DNA of 64,000 nucleotides from Oscillospiraceae bacterium (GTDB lineage Bacteria; Bacillota; Clostridia; Oscillospirales; Acutalibacteraceae). The DNA lies in NCBI GenBank assembly GCA_015066445.1, contig SVOK01000002.1, positions 1-64,000 of the forward strand. Reading direction: 5' to 3'. Below, piece by piece: positions 42,472-50,374 of the stretch (position 1 is its first letter; each line of letters starts with the position of its first letter). The position numbers and the translations under genes are program-made. The notes beneath the pieces were generated by a model, which searched no databases, was not told where the DNA came from, and saw only the letters and a program-made list of their open reading frames with translations.

Positions 42472-43597
42472 TACCAAATTAAAGCAAAATCACGAGCCTC
42501 TTATACATATCACCAAGCGTGATGACAGCGGTTTTTGGAAATCGGCTTTGGTGCATTTAATAGGTATAGTTATAGCATTAATGCTCAGCAGCCTGCTTAT
42601 TATTGCAGTAACAGGTCAAAATCCGATGGCTCTTTTCAAATCAATGTATGAGGGTGTAATCGGAACTCCTATTGCAAATTCCGGAATAAATAAGAAGTAT
42701 GTTGAATCACTTCATATAGTTGCTATTCTGCTTTGCATATCCCTCGCAGTTACTCCTGCATTTAAAATGAAGTTCTGGAATATCGGTGCTGAGGGTCAGG
42801 TGCTTATGGGCTGTCTTGCATCAGCTTACTGTATGATAGAGTTCGGTGGAAAGATGGATAATACAGTTCTGCTTTTGGTTATGCTGGCGGCAAGTATTCT
42901 TGTGGGTGCTATCTGGGCTGTTATCCCTGCAATTTGCAAGGCTTTTTGGAACACTAATGAAACCCTGTTTACCCTTATGATGAACTATGTTGCTATGACT
43001 CTGGTTTCTTATTTTATTATGGTAAAAGATAAATCGGGCAGAAGCGACCTTGGTATTATCAACGAGCGTACTGGCTACGGTTATTTACCGAATTTATTTG
43101 AACGCAATTACATTTTTAATATTATAATTGTAGCGGCTGTTACTGTACTTATGTTTATATATCTTAAATACAGTAAACAGGGCTATGAGATTTCAGTTGT
43201 TGGTGAAAGTGAAAACACTGCAAGATATATAGGTATCAATGTTAAAAAGGTAATAATCAGAACAGTTGCTATCTCGGGCGCTATTTGCGGTCTTGTTGGC
43301 TTTATGATAATTGCGGGCGATAAGCATTCCATAAAAGACGATATCGTTGGCGGTCAGGGCTTTACAGCTATAATGGTTTCCTGGATGGCAGGCTTTAATC
43401 CTATAGTAATGATTCCCGTTTCAATGCTTATTGTTTTCCTTAGTGTTGGAAGTAAGTTTGCAACTTCTGCATTCAAGCTTGATAACAGTATCGGTGATAT
43501 TCTTACTGCTATAGTTATTTTCTCAATAATTGCTTGCGAATTCTTTATAAGATATAAGGTTAACTTCCGCAAAAGTGTAAAGGGGGATAAATCATGA
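42464..43597 (+). CDS. Nucleoside ABC importer permease (NupP-like)
   Basis: This 377-residue protein has about eight to ten membrane helices of the BPD_transp_2 family, with GAEGQVLMGCLA (about 108) and the coupling region EISVVGESENTARYIGINV (about 242). A GTG at 42455 is in frame but sits in the Shine-Dalgarno AAGGTG; the ATG at 42464 is chosen. It overlaps the ATPase gene by 8 bp and the second permease by 4 bp. Confidence 0.9.
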   Translation: MTDTKLKQNHEPLIHITKRDDSGFWKSALVHLIGIVIALMLSSLLIIAVTGQNPMALFKSMYEGVIGTPIANSGINKKYVESLHIVAILLCISLAVTPAFKMKFWNIGAEGQVLMGCLASAYCMIEFGGKMDNTVLLLVMLAASILVGAIWAVIPAICKAFWNTNETLFTLMMNYVAMTLVSYFIMVKDKSGRSDLGIINERTGYGYLPNLFERNYIFNIIIVAAVTVLMFIYLKYSKQGYEISVVGESENTARYIGINVKKVIIRTVAISGAICGLVGFMIIAGDKHSIKDDIVGGQGFTAIMVSWMAGFNPIVMIPVSMLIVFLSVGSKFATSAFKLDNSIGDILTAIVIFSIIACEFFIRYKVNFRKSVKGDKS

Positions 43598-44580
43598 GTT
43601 TTGCATTGATAATAGCATTTATCCAGCAGTCTATAAGACTTAGCTCCACCCTTTTGCTTGGCTCTACAGGTGAAATCTTAACCGAAAAGTCGGGTAACCT
43701 TAATCTTGGCACCCCCGGTATTATGGCAAGTGGCGCTATAAGCGGTATTATCGGCGCTTATTTTTACACAAAATCCTCGCTTCCGTTTAATCCCCTTATA
43801 AGTGTGCTTATCACAATGCTTTGTTGTATTGTCGGCGCATTATTGGTTTCGCTTATTTATTGTTTCTTAACTATCACTCTTAAAACCAACCAGAATGTTA
43901 CAGGTCTGGCTCTTACTACCTTTGGCGTTGGTATGAGTAATTTCGTGGGTAGTCTTATAAACAGTCAGATGGGCGGTACAGGTATTGCGGCTTTCCCTGA
44001 AATCGGTAAAGCTTACCGTGCAGCGTTACCTTTTGCCGATAAATTAGGAGTGTTCGGTGAGATATTCTTCTCTTACGGATTTATGACCTATCTCGCCATA
44101 GTGATAGCAGTTGCGGCAGGCATGATAATAACCAAAACCCGCATAGGACTTAATTTGCGTGCTGTTGGTGAGAACCCTGCAACAGCCGATGCGGCAGGTA
44201 TAAACGTTGGCCGTTATAAATATTTTGCCACCTGTATCGGTGGAATTATTTCGGGTCTTGGCGGTCTTTGTTACGTTATGGACTTTGCTGCGGCTAACTG
44301 GCAGAACAACATTCTTGATCAGTTTGGTTGGCTTGCAGTAGCGCTCGTAATCTTTGCGGTATGGAAGCCCAATATGGCAATTATAGGCTCAATTATATTC
44401 GGTGCTTTATATGTTGTCGGTTCTTTCTTGCCGAGTCTTACAACCAAGGACCAAAAGCTTCTTGAAATTTTGCCTTATGTTGTAACTATTGTAGTTCTTG
44501 TTATTATTAGTATGAGAAACAAGAAAGAAAATCAGCCTCCTGAAAGTTTGGGAATGTCTTATTTCAGAGAAGAAAGATAA
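43594..44580 (+). CDS. Nucleoside ABC importer permease (NupQ-like)
   Basis: This 328-residue BPD_transp_2-family permease is the second membrane subunit of the importer. Typical segments are STGEILTEKSGNLNLGTPGI (about 25-44) and the coupling loop LRAVGENPATADAAGINV (about 188). The ATGA overlap with the preceding gene shows coupled translation. A strong terminator follows, ending the purine salvage operon. Confidence 0.9.
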   Translation: MSFALIIAFIQQSIRLSSTLLLGSTGEILTEKSGNLNLGTPGIMASGAISGIIGAYFYTKSSLPFNPLISVLITMLCCIVGALLVSLIYCFLTITLKTNQNVTGLALTTFGVGMSNFVGSLINSQMGGTGIAAFPEIGKAYRAALPFADKLGVFGEIFFSYGFMTYLAIVIAVAAGMIITKTRIGLNLRAVGENPATADAAGINVGRYKYFATCIGGIISGLGGLCYVMDFAAANWQNNILDQFGWLAVALVIFAVWKPNMAIIGSIIFGALYVVGSFLPSLTTKDQKLLEILPYVVTIVVLVIISMRNKKENQPPESLGMSYFREER

Positions 44581-44585
44581 AATAT

Positions 44586-44624
44586 AAAATCAGCCTTTTT
44601 AATTCAAAAGGCTGATTTTTTTAA
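44586..44624 (+). terminator. Rho-independent terminator of the importer operon
   Basis: AAAATCAGCCTTTT and AAAAGGCTGATTTT form a 14-bp perfect stem with a 6-nt loop, followed by TTTAATTTTTT. Confidence 0.9.
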
Positions 44625-44691
44625 TTTTTTGCTTACATAAAAAGTTTTTATCTGTTAAAATATAAGTGAAAACAAAAAGACGGTGATATTT

Positions 44692-45186
44692 ATGTTTGCA
44701 AAGGGAGAAAAAATTGTATATGGCAACACCGGTGTTTGCTATATTGAGGATATCTGCGAAAAAGAGCTTATCCGAAATCAGAAAAAGCTTTATTATGTTT
44801 TAAAGCCGATTTATCAGCAAAATAATGTTATCTATGCCCCTGTGGAAAACGGCATGGTTGCTATGCGACCTGTTATGACGGCAGATGAGGCAGAGGCTTT
44901 GATTTCAAAAATACCTGAAATTAAAGAAAAAAATCCTTTGGTTAATCTTTCTGGTGAGGATTACCGCAACGAGCTTTCGGGTCACGAGTGTGCCGACCTT
45001 GTAAGGCTTACGTCAATAATTTATGAGAAAAAGAAAGCGGCACAGGCAAATAATAAAAAGCTGGGCTTTATTGATGAAAAATATATGCGTCTTGCAGAAA
45101 GTCTGCTTTTCGGTGAATTGGCAGTATCGCTTGATATTCCTTATGATGATGTACCTAAATATATAGAAAAGAAAATCAAAGCTTAA
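44692..45186 (+). CDS. CarD/CdnL-family RNA polymerase-binding regulator
   Basis: This 164-residue protein has the CarD/TRCF RNA-polymerase-interacting domain (about 1-60; FAKGEKIVYGNTGVC, YYVLKPIY) and a C-terminal helical DNA-contact domain. CarD proteins stabilise the open promoter complex, especially at rRNA promoters. The frame could begin at a GTG at 44683, but GGTGA at 44682-44686 is the ribosome binding site for the ATG at 44692. It is a single-gene unit ending at a bidirectional terminator. Confidence 0.88.
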   Translation: MFAKGEKIVYGNTGVCYIEDICEKELIRNQKKLYYVLKPIYQQNNVIYAPVENGMVAMRPVMTADEAEALISKIPEIKEKNPLVNLSGEDYRNELSGHECADLVRLTSIIYEKKKAAQANNKKLGFIDEKYMRLAESLLFGELAVSLDIPYDDVPKYIEKKIKA

Positions 45187-45223
45187 AAAAGCTCTGTTCG
45201 CTATATAGCGAGCAGAGCTTTTG
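45187..45223. terminator. Bidirectional terminator
   Basis: AAGCTCTG and CAGAGCTT, with inner TCGCTA/TAGCGA, form a long stem between the convergent CarD-like and amidohydrolase genes. T- and A-rich flanks are on both sides. Confidence 0.8.
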
Positions 45224-45227
45224 TTCA

Positions 45228-46022
45228 TTATTTTATTCCAAGCAATTTTTTCGCATTCTCTGAGGTTATTTTTTTCATATCTTCAGCCCTTAGCATCAGA
45301 TTATTCAAAAGCCGCATTTCCATTTCTGCAGTGTGCCAAGGGGTGTCTGTTCCAAAAAGAATTTTATCGGTACTGTGCTTTTCCAAGATTTTTTCGGCAT
45401 AGAACCTTGGGAGCATAGAGTATCCAAAGGACACATCAAAGTAAATATCCTTTCCGCAAAGCAGGTCTAAAACCCCCTGATTACAGTTAACTCCGCCCCA
45501 GTGAGCGGCAATTACAGGAGACTCAAACCAACTAAGCGCCTTTGCGAGCTTTTCGGGAGTGGCGCCGTATGGTGGGGGAAAACCGTAATCGAAGCCTGCG
45601 TGAAAAACTGTGATAAGACCTAAATCGGATATTTTTTTATAAATCGGCTTCATTTTTTCATCGTCAACATTAAAGCCTTGATAGTCTGGATGGAGCTTAA
45701 CACCTTTGAGTCCCAACGCTTTTATGCGCTCAAGCTCATAAAGAGCATCCTCGCTGTCGGGAAAAACTGAGCCAAAGGAAAAAATATCCTGACAGTTGTT
45801 AATGCTTGCAGCAAAATCGTTAACATTTTTTTGCTGATGCGCATTTGTTGCAATATTAAGAACAACCGAAGCGTCCACACCGCCTTCCTTCATTGAGCGG
45901 CGCAAGCCTTCTACAGTACCGTCGGTATGGTATTTGAGTCCGCCCGAAGCAAAGGAAAGCTTTTCAACCGCTTTTGCGGCTATTTTTTCAGGAAAACAGT
46001 GTGTATGAAAATCTATAAGCAT
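45228..46022 (-). CDS. Amidohydrolase family protein
   Basis: This 264-residue TIM-barrel metal-dependent hydrolase belongs to the Amidohydro_2 type. Metal ligands are visible as H6-T-H8 (DFHTHCF), H in VKLHPD (about 122), H in VFHAGFD (about 151), HWGG (about 182) and D in GTDTPW (about 237). Family members include decarboxylases and hydrolases of small organic acids; the substrate is not evident. It is transcribed leftwards. The outward promoter of the invertible segment at 46322-46350 currently points toward it, about 300 bp away. Confidence 0.83.
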   Translation of the reverse strand: MLIDFHTHCFPEKIAAKAVEKLSFASGGLKYHTDGTVEGLRRSMKEGGVDASVVLNIATNAHQQKNVNDFAASINNCQDIFSFGSVFPDSEDALYELERIKALGLKGVKLHPDYQGFNVDDEKMKPIYKKISDLGLITVFHAGFDYGFPPPYGATPEKLAKALSWFESPVIAAHWGGVNCNQGVLDLLCGKDIYFDVSFGYSMLPRFYAEKILEKHSTDKILFGTDTPWHTAEMEMRLLNNLMLRAEDMKKITSENAKKLLGIK

Positions 46023-46158
46023 TATAAAACCTCTTTAAGCGTTTATATAAGTCGATTATATTGTCTTGGACATAATAAAACTATATTCGTTATTATAATT
46101 TAAAACTCAGTTTTCGTCAATATGTTAGTTTATCCAACGTTTTTAACATTATGTAAAT

Positions 46159-46192
46159 AACCGACCCTGCTGAAAATTACAGTAGGGTCGGT
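46159..46192 (+). terminator. Hairpin between the amidohydrolase and the invertible segment
   Basis: AACCGACCCT and AGGGTCGGTT, with inner CTG/CAG, form a strong stem with an AAAATTA loop. A T-run (AAAATTTTTTATG) follows on the plus strand. On the minus strand the tail is less T-rich. It may partly block leftward transcripts leaving the invertible segment. Confidence 0.6.
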
Positions 46193-46235
46193 TAAAATTT
46201 TTTATGATTGTTTATATTAATAATTATAATTTATA

Positions 46236-46247
46236 TTGGCGTATGTG
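46236..46247. repeat. Left direct repeat outside the invertible segment
   Basis: TTGGCGTATGTG lies 2 bp outside the left inverted repeat. An 11-of-12 match, TTGGCGTATCTG, is at 47709-47720, outside the right inverted repeat in the same orientation. It could be a duplication left by insertion. Confidence 0.5.
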
Positions 46248-46249
46248 TT

Positions 46250-46272
46250 GTATAGAACTATAACTTCTAAAC
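46250..46272. repeat. Left 23-bp inverted repeat (recombination site)
   Basis: It is perfectly complementary to 47681-47703. Internally the site is itself nearly palindromic: arms GTATAGAA and TTCTAAAC (one mismatched pair) flank the 7-bp centre CTATAAC. This is the arm-spacer-arm form of a tyrosine recombinase core site. The asymmetric centre gives direction, so recombination between the two copies would invert the DNA between them. Confidence 0.85.
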
Positions 46273-46321
46273 AGCCCGATTTTGACAAAAAAGTATATTA
46301 TTCGAGCATTATAGATACCAT

Positions 46322-46350
46322 ATTATACCACCCTAAAATTTTTTTGTCAA
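46322..46350 (-). promoter_or_regulatory. Invertible consensus promoter
   Basis: On the minus strand TTGACA (46350-46345) and TATAAT (46327-46322) are exactly 17 bp apart, a perfect sigma-A consensus. Transcription would exit leftwards across the left inverted repeat 50 bp away. After inversion of the segment the -10 element would lie at about 47626-47631 and read rightwards into the gene starting at 47782, leaving a leader of roughly 140 nt with no obvious terminator. Confidence 0.8.
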
Positions 46351-46400
46351 TTGTATAAGCCGAATTTTTTAACTTTTTTCTTATTTTTTATTAATATTTT

Positions 46401-46429
46401 TTGAACATGCAAAGAAATGCGTATAGAAT
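46401..46429 (+). promoter_or_regulatory. Recombinase promoter
   Basis: TTGAAC (46401-46406) and TAGAAT (46424-46429) are 17 bp apart, about 60 bp before the recombinase ribosome binding site. It flips together with the gene, so recombinase expression does not depend on orientation. Confidence 0.55.
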
Positions 46430-46498
46430 TACAATTATTTATGGTCAGAAATTAGGGTCAACTTTGCTTGATGCCAATAACAGAAAGGAGATACATCT

Positions 46499-47611
46499 AT
46501 GTCAAGACGAGGGGACAATATACACAAAAGGAAAGACGGTCGATGGGAAGGAAGGTATAAAAATGGTGTAAAATCAAACGGCTCTGCAAAATACAGCTCT
46601 GTTTACGCACATTCTTATTCTGAATGTAAATCAAAGCTTTGGGAAGCTATGTTATATAGCCCAACTAAGATGATACAAAAATCCGATGTGAGATTTTCCG
46701 AAATTCTTTATAGATGGCTTTATTCCAACAGGATAAGGCTGAAAGGAGCTACCACAATTAAGTATAACAATATAATACAGTCACATATTATTCCTATCCT
46801 CGGGGGTATGAAAATTTCTGAAATTGATTCTGTGATAATCAACTCATTTTTAGAAAAAAAGCTATCCAGCGGAGGAATCAAACAAAACAAAGCCCTTTCC
46901 CCATCTTATGTAAAAACTATGGCGATTATTATTGAAGCAGCAATTAATTTTGCCGTTTTAGAAGGGTTGTGTAATCCTCTTAAAACCCCTATAAACAAAC
47001 CTACTGTTTCAAAAAAAGAGCTTAATGTGTTAAGTAAAATATCCGAAGAAAACTTAACTAAAATGCTTATTAAAGAAAATTCAAAGGTTGCATTGGGGGC
47101 ATTGTTGGCATTACAGGCAGGATTACGCATAGGAGAAGTATGTGCGTTACGTTGGAGAGATATAGAACTCGAAAACAATATAATTCATATTTACCATACG
47201 GTATCCCGTATTCCATCACCTGACAGCACACAAAAGACGCTGCTGGTACTGGATACTCCTAAAACTAATGCTTCCCGCAGAGACATTCCTATTCCTTTTA
47301 CACTTCACACAGCTTTATGTAACGCTTATAAATCGAAAAAATCCGAATTTGTTGTTTCAGATACTGTCTCCTTTGTGGGAACACGAACATTTGATTATAG
47401 ATACAAAAAAATGCTTAAAAAGAAAGGTATTCAAGCTATCCGCTTCCATACACTTAGACACACCTACGCTACGAGATGTGCAGAAGCAGGTATGGATGCC
47501 AAAACTTTAAGCAGGCTTTTAGGACATTCCTCCTCGACAATATCGCTTAATATCTACGTTCATCCGTCTATTGAGACCACAAAACAGCAAATAGAAGCGA
47601 TTTTTTCTTAA
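46499..47611 (+). CDS. Tyrosine recombinase (integrase/invertase)
   Basis: This 370-residue site-specific recombinase has an N-terminal basic domain with RRGDNIHKRKDGRWEGRY (AP2-like integrase DNA-binding motif), a central SAM-like core-binding domain (about 65-165) and a catalytic domain. Catalytic residues can be read as R210 (QAGLRIGE), K255 (TPKTNASR), H317-xx-R320 (FHTLRH), H343 (LLGHSS) and nucleophile Y353 (NIYVH), so it looks active. It follows AAAGGAG by 8 nt. The gene lies wholly inside a pair of perfect inverted repeats and no phage or conjugation genes are near, which favours a local DNA inverter over a prophage or ICE integrase. Confidence 0.92.
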   Translation: MSRRGDNIHKRKDGRWEGRYKNGVKSNGSAKYSSVYAHSYSECKSKLWEAMLYSPTKMIQKSDVRFSEILYRWLYSNRIRLKGATTIKYNNIIQSHIIPILGGMKISEIDSVIINSFLEKKLSSGGIKQNKALSPSYVKTMAIIIEAAINFAVLEGLCNPLKTPINKPTVSKKELNVLSKISEENLTKMLIKENSKVALGALLALQAGLRIGEVCALRWRDIELENNIIHIYHTVSRIPSPDSTQKTLLVLDTPKTNASRRDIPIPFTLHTALCNAYKSKKSEFVVSDTVSFVGTRTFDYRYKKMLKKKGIQAIRFHTLRHTYATRCAEAGMDAKTLSRLLGHSSSTISLNIYVHPSIETTKQQIEAIFS

Positions 47612-47680
47612 CTGAAAATGGTCAAAAATGTGGTCAAAAAATACTGGAAGCCAAACAATATCCGACTTTCCTTATTTTTT

Positions 47681-47703
47681 GTTTAGAAGTTATAGTTCTA
47701 TAC
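47681..47703. repeat. Right 23-bp inverted repeat (recombination site)
   Basis: Exact reverse complement of the left repeat at 46250-46272. It lies 69 bp after the recombinase stop and 78 bp before the start of the downstream protease gene. Confidence 0.85.
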
Positions 47704-47708
47704 TGATT

Positions 47709-47720
47709 TTGGCGTATCTG
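47709..47720. repeat. Right direct repeat outside the invertible segment
   Basis: TTGGCGTATCTG matches 11 of 12 bases of 46236-46247 in direct orientation, 5 bp outside the right inverted repeat. Confidence 0.5.
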
Positions 47721-47781
47721 CGGTGTGAACGGTTGAAACCGATTACATAATAAAATACAAATTCAATGCGGAGGAGTAAAA

Positions 47782-49476
47782 ATGAAAATCACAGAAACCA
47801 AGAGAATCCGCCTTTTAGGCCGCATTCTCGCAATCGCAATGGCAGTATGCTTAATTTTTAGCATGGCTGTTACAGCAAACGCTGCTACTGTTAATCAGGC
47901 AGTAACAAGCGCAAAAGATGGCGTTGTTCAGATTCAGGTTTGGTTTAACGACCCTGAAACAGCATCTGAAGAACCCCTTCACTACGGCACAGGCTTCCTT
48001 GTAAACGATACAACGGTTGTAACCTGTCAGCATGTAGTTACAGCTTTCCCTGATGAGTTCTATGTAGCATGGGCAAAAGAAACCGAACGTACAGCAGAGC
48101 AGGTTAAGGAATGCCTCGAACTTCGTGTTATGCTTTATCGCGGAACTTATGTTAAGGCAAAGCTCACCAATTCAAACGCTGAGTTGGATTTAGCTGTTTT
48201 AACCTTGAACCAGAAAATCGCTCGTACACCTTTAGCAGTTCGTAGCAGTGATGAGCTTAAGCAGACCGAGGAAGTATTTGCAATCGGTTTCCCTGCTGAC
48301 CTTCTTGATTTAGATGACAAGCAGACCTATGATATCGACGATATTGCTATCACCAGTGGTAATGCTAATAAGGTTGGCGATATGACCTTTAGAACCATTG
48401 AAGGTCACCTTTATGATAGCGTAAACTGCATCGAGAGCAGCGCTCGTATTTCGGGTGGAAACTCCGGCGGTCCTTTGGTTGATAAGGATGGTAAGGTTGT
48501 AGGTGTTAATGCTGCAGGCAGTGATACAAGCTTTATCGCTGTAAGTAGTAAAGAGCTTATCACATACTTAACAGCTCTTAATATTGATTATAGTGGCAAC
48601 AGCGCTTCTGTTGTTACCCCTGACGTTGAAGAGCCCGATGCAGAGGGCGAAGCACTCGATACCAGCAAATTAGAAAGCTTGATTTCTGATGCAGAGGAAA
48701 AGAATGCTGCTGAGTATACCGAAGATTCTTATAAAGCTTTAGAGGACGCTCTTGAAGATGCAGAGGATGCTTTATCCGCTGAATCTCAGGACGAAATTGA
48801 TTCTGCTGCTGACGAGCTTAAGTCTGCTATCAGAGGCTTAGTAGAAGCTAAGGGCGGCTCAATGATGGATAAGTATGCATTAATTGGTGTTATTGCTGTT
48901 GTAGCAGTAATTATCATTGGTGTAGTTGTTGTACTTATCGTTGTTCTTAGCAAAAAGAAGAAGGTTCCTGCAGCTCCCCAGGCCCCTGTAGCTCCTGTAG
49001 CTCCCCAGGCCCCTGTAGCTCCCGTAGCTCCCGTTGTTCCTCAGGCTCCCGCAGCTCCCGTAGCTCCCCAGGCTCCTAAGGCTCCTGTTTCTGCTGAAAC
49101 CACAGTTCTTTCACAGGGCGCAGGCGAAACCACAGTTCTTTCACAGGGTGCAGGCGAAACTACAGTTCTTTCTCAGGCTGTAAACGGCGGTTCACTTGTT
49201 CGCACCAGCAATAACGAGCGTATCCCGATTACTGCTGCTGAGTTTACTATCGGCAGAGAGCGCAGCAATGTTGACTACTGTGTAGGCGGTAACTCCAACA
49301 TCAGCCGTGTTCATGCAAGATTTATTGTTCGTGACGGCGCTACCTACATTGTTGACAATAAGGCTGCTAACGGCACCTTCGTAAACGGTGTAAAGGTACG
49401 TGCAGGTCAGGAAGTTGAGCTCAAGAACGGTGACAAGGTTCTTCTTGCAGACGAGAAGTTTGAGTTTAACAAATAA
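47782..49476 (+). CDS. Membrane-anchored trypsin-like protease with cytoplasmic FHA domain
   Basis: This is a 564-residue modular protein. It has a signal peptide (about 10-34) and an extracytoplasmic HtrA-like serine protease domain with triad H84 (TCQHVV), D136 (ELDLAV) and S228 (GGNSGGP). A helical FIVAR-like segment (about 294-355) and a transmembrane helix (about 366-390) follow. The cytoplasmic part has a Pro/Ala-rich linker (395-436), three ETTVLSQ repeats (439-465) and a C-terminal FHA domain (about 472-564) with GR491-492, S509-x-x-H (SRVHA) and NGTFVNG. The FHA domain binds phosphothreonine, so it likely docks TTVL motifs phosphorylated by the operon's kinase. GGAGG precedes the ATG. 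It is the first gene after the invertible segment. Confidence 0.9.
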   Translation: MKITETKRIRLLGRILAIAMAVCLIFSMAVTANAATVNQAVTSAKDGVVQIQVWFNDPETASEEPLHYGTGFLVNDTTVVTCQHVVTAFPDEFYVAWAKETERTAEQVKECLELRVMLYRGTYVKAKLTNSNAELDLAVLTLNQKIARTPLAVRSSDELKQTEEVFAIGFPADLLDLDDKQTYDIDDIAITSGNANKVGDMTFRTIEGHLYDSVNCIESSARISGGNSGGPLVDKDGKVVGVNAAGSDTSFIAVSSKELITYLTALNIDYSGNSASVVTPDVEEPDAEGEALDTSKLESLISDAEEKNAAEYTEDSYKALEDALEDAEDALSAESQDEIDSAADELKSAIRGLVEAKGGSMMDKYALIGVIAVVAVIIIGVVVVLIVVLSKKKKVPAAPQAPVAPVAPQAPVAPVAPVVPQAPAAPVAPQAPKAPVSAETTVLSQGAGETTVLSQGAGETTVLSQAVNGGSLVRTSNNERIPITAAEFTIGRERSNVDYCVGGNSNISRVHARFIVRDGATYIVDNKAANGTFVNGVKVRAGQEVELKNGDKVLLADEKFEFNK

Positions 49477-49498
49477 TCGGCATTGAATTTAATTATAT

Positions 49499-49529
49499 AG
49501 AACAAGGGCGGGTTTTCCGCCTTTGTTCT
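49499..49529 (+). terminator. Intercistronic hairpin
   Basis: AGAACAAGGGCGG and CCGCCTTTGTTCT form a 13-bp stem (one G-T pair) with a GTTTT loop. No T-run follows, so it is more likely a processing or stability stem than a terminator, which keeps the protease and the downstream genes in one operon. Confidence 0.5.
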
Positions 49530-49595
49530 ATTGCCGCTTAATGGTATCTTGTAAAAAGTTATTTATTAATTTGAAAGTTCAAGGGGTTGCAATAT

Positions 49596-50363
49596 ATGGA
49601 TTTTATTGTTTCGGCTACAACCGATATCGGTATAGTAAAGGATACTAATCAGGACGGCTTGTCCGTTAAGGTTATAAATACACCGCAGGGTAAAATGACC
49701 TTTGCAATTCTTTGTGACGGTATGGGTGGTCTTGCTAAGGGTGAGGTCGCAAGCACCACAGTTATCGCAGCATTCAATGACTGGGTACATCAGCAGTTGC
49801 CTGTATTATGCAAGGCGCCTATTGAAGATTCGGTTATAAGAAGTCAATGGGAGAATATTGTTGTGAGCCAGAATAATATTATCAAGGCTTACGGTGCAAG
49901 ACAGGGTATAAGACTTGGCACCACCATTGTTGTAATGTTGCTTACTCAAACGAGATACTACATTTTAAATATAGGCGATTCCCGAGCTTATGAAATTTCT
50001 GATACACTTCATCAGCTGACAGTTGACCAGACCTTTGTTGCAAACGAAATAAGAATGGGCCGTATGACGCCTGAACAGGCTAAGGTTGACCCAAGAAGAA
50101 ATGTTTTGTTGCAATGTGTCGGGGCATCCGAAGATGTATATCCTGATATGTTTTTCGGAGATGTCAAGAAGGATGCAGTATATATGATGTGTTCTGACGG
50201 TTTCAGACACGAAATAACACCTGATGAAATATATGAGAAATTTCATCCGAACGTTTTAATAAGCGCAGATGCTATGGATAACAGCGCAAGGCAGTTAATT
50301 GAATTAAATAAGCAACGTGCAGAGCGAGATAATATATCTGTATTGCTTATAAGAACATATTAA
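49596..50363 (+). CDS. PP2C-family protein phosphatase
   Basis: This 255-residue Ser/Thr phosphatase is of the PrpC/Stp class. Metal-binding motifs are visible: TNQDG (about 20), LCDGMGG (about 43), GDSR (about 124) and MCSDGF (about 191), with a late D in RDNIS. The frame has a TTG at 49587, but AAGGGG at 49581-49586 points to the ATG at 49596. It precedes the kinase by 11 bp. As in PknB/Stp pairs, it should reverse the kinase's phosphorylation, including that of the TTVL motifs. Confidence 0.92.
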   Translation: MDFIVSATTDIGIVKDTNQDGLSVKVINTPQGKMTFAILCDGMGGLAKGEVASTTVIAAFNDWVHQQLPVLCKAPIEDSVIRSQWENIVVSQNNIIKAYGARQGIRLGTTIVVMLLTQTRYYILNIGDSRAYEISDTLHQLTVDQTFVANEIRMGRMTPEQAKVDPRRNVLLQCVGASEDVYPDMFFGDVKKDAVYMMCSDGFRHEITPDEIYEKFHPNVLISADAMDNSARQLIELNKQRAERDNISVLLIRTY

Positions 50364-50374
50364 GGGGTGGCGGT

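Noticed and set aside
46282-46312. A rightward promoter at TTGACA 46282-46287
   Set aside because: The best -10 candidates are 19 or more bp away and match poorly, so it is much weaker than the leftward consensus promoter; kept only as a remote possibility.
46499-47611. Integrase as marker of a prophage or ICE
   Set aside because: No phage or conjugation genes lie next to it, the enclosed segment holds only this gene, and the bounding sites are inverted, which gives inversion and not excision.
48967-49165. Short tandem DNA repeats as a CRISPR or intergenic repeat
   Set aside because: They are in frame and encode the Pro/Ala linker and the TTVL units of the protease-FHA protein.
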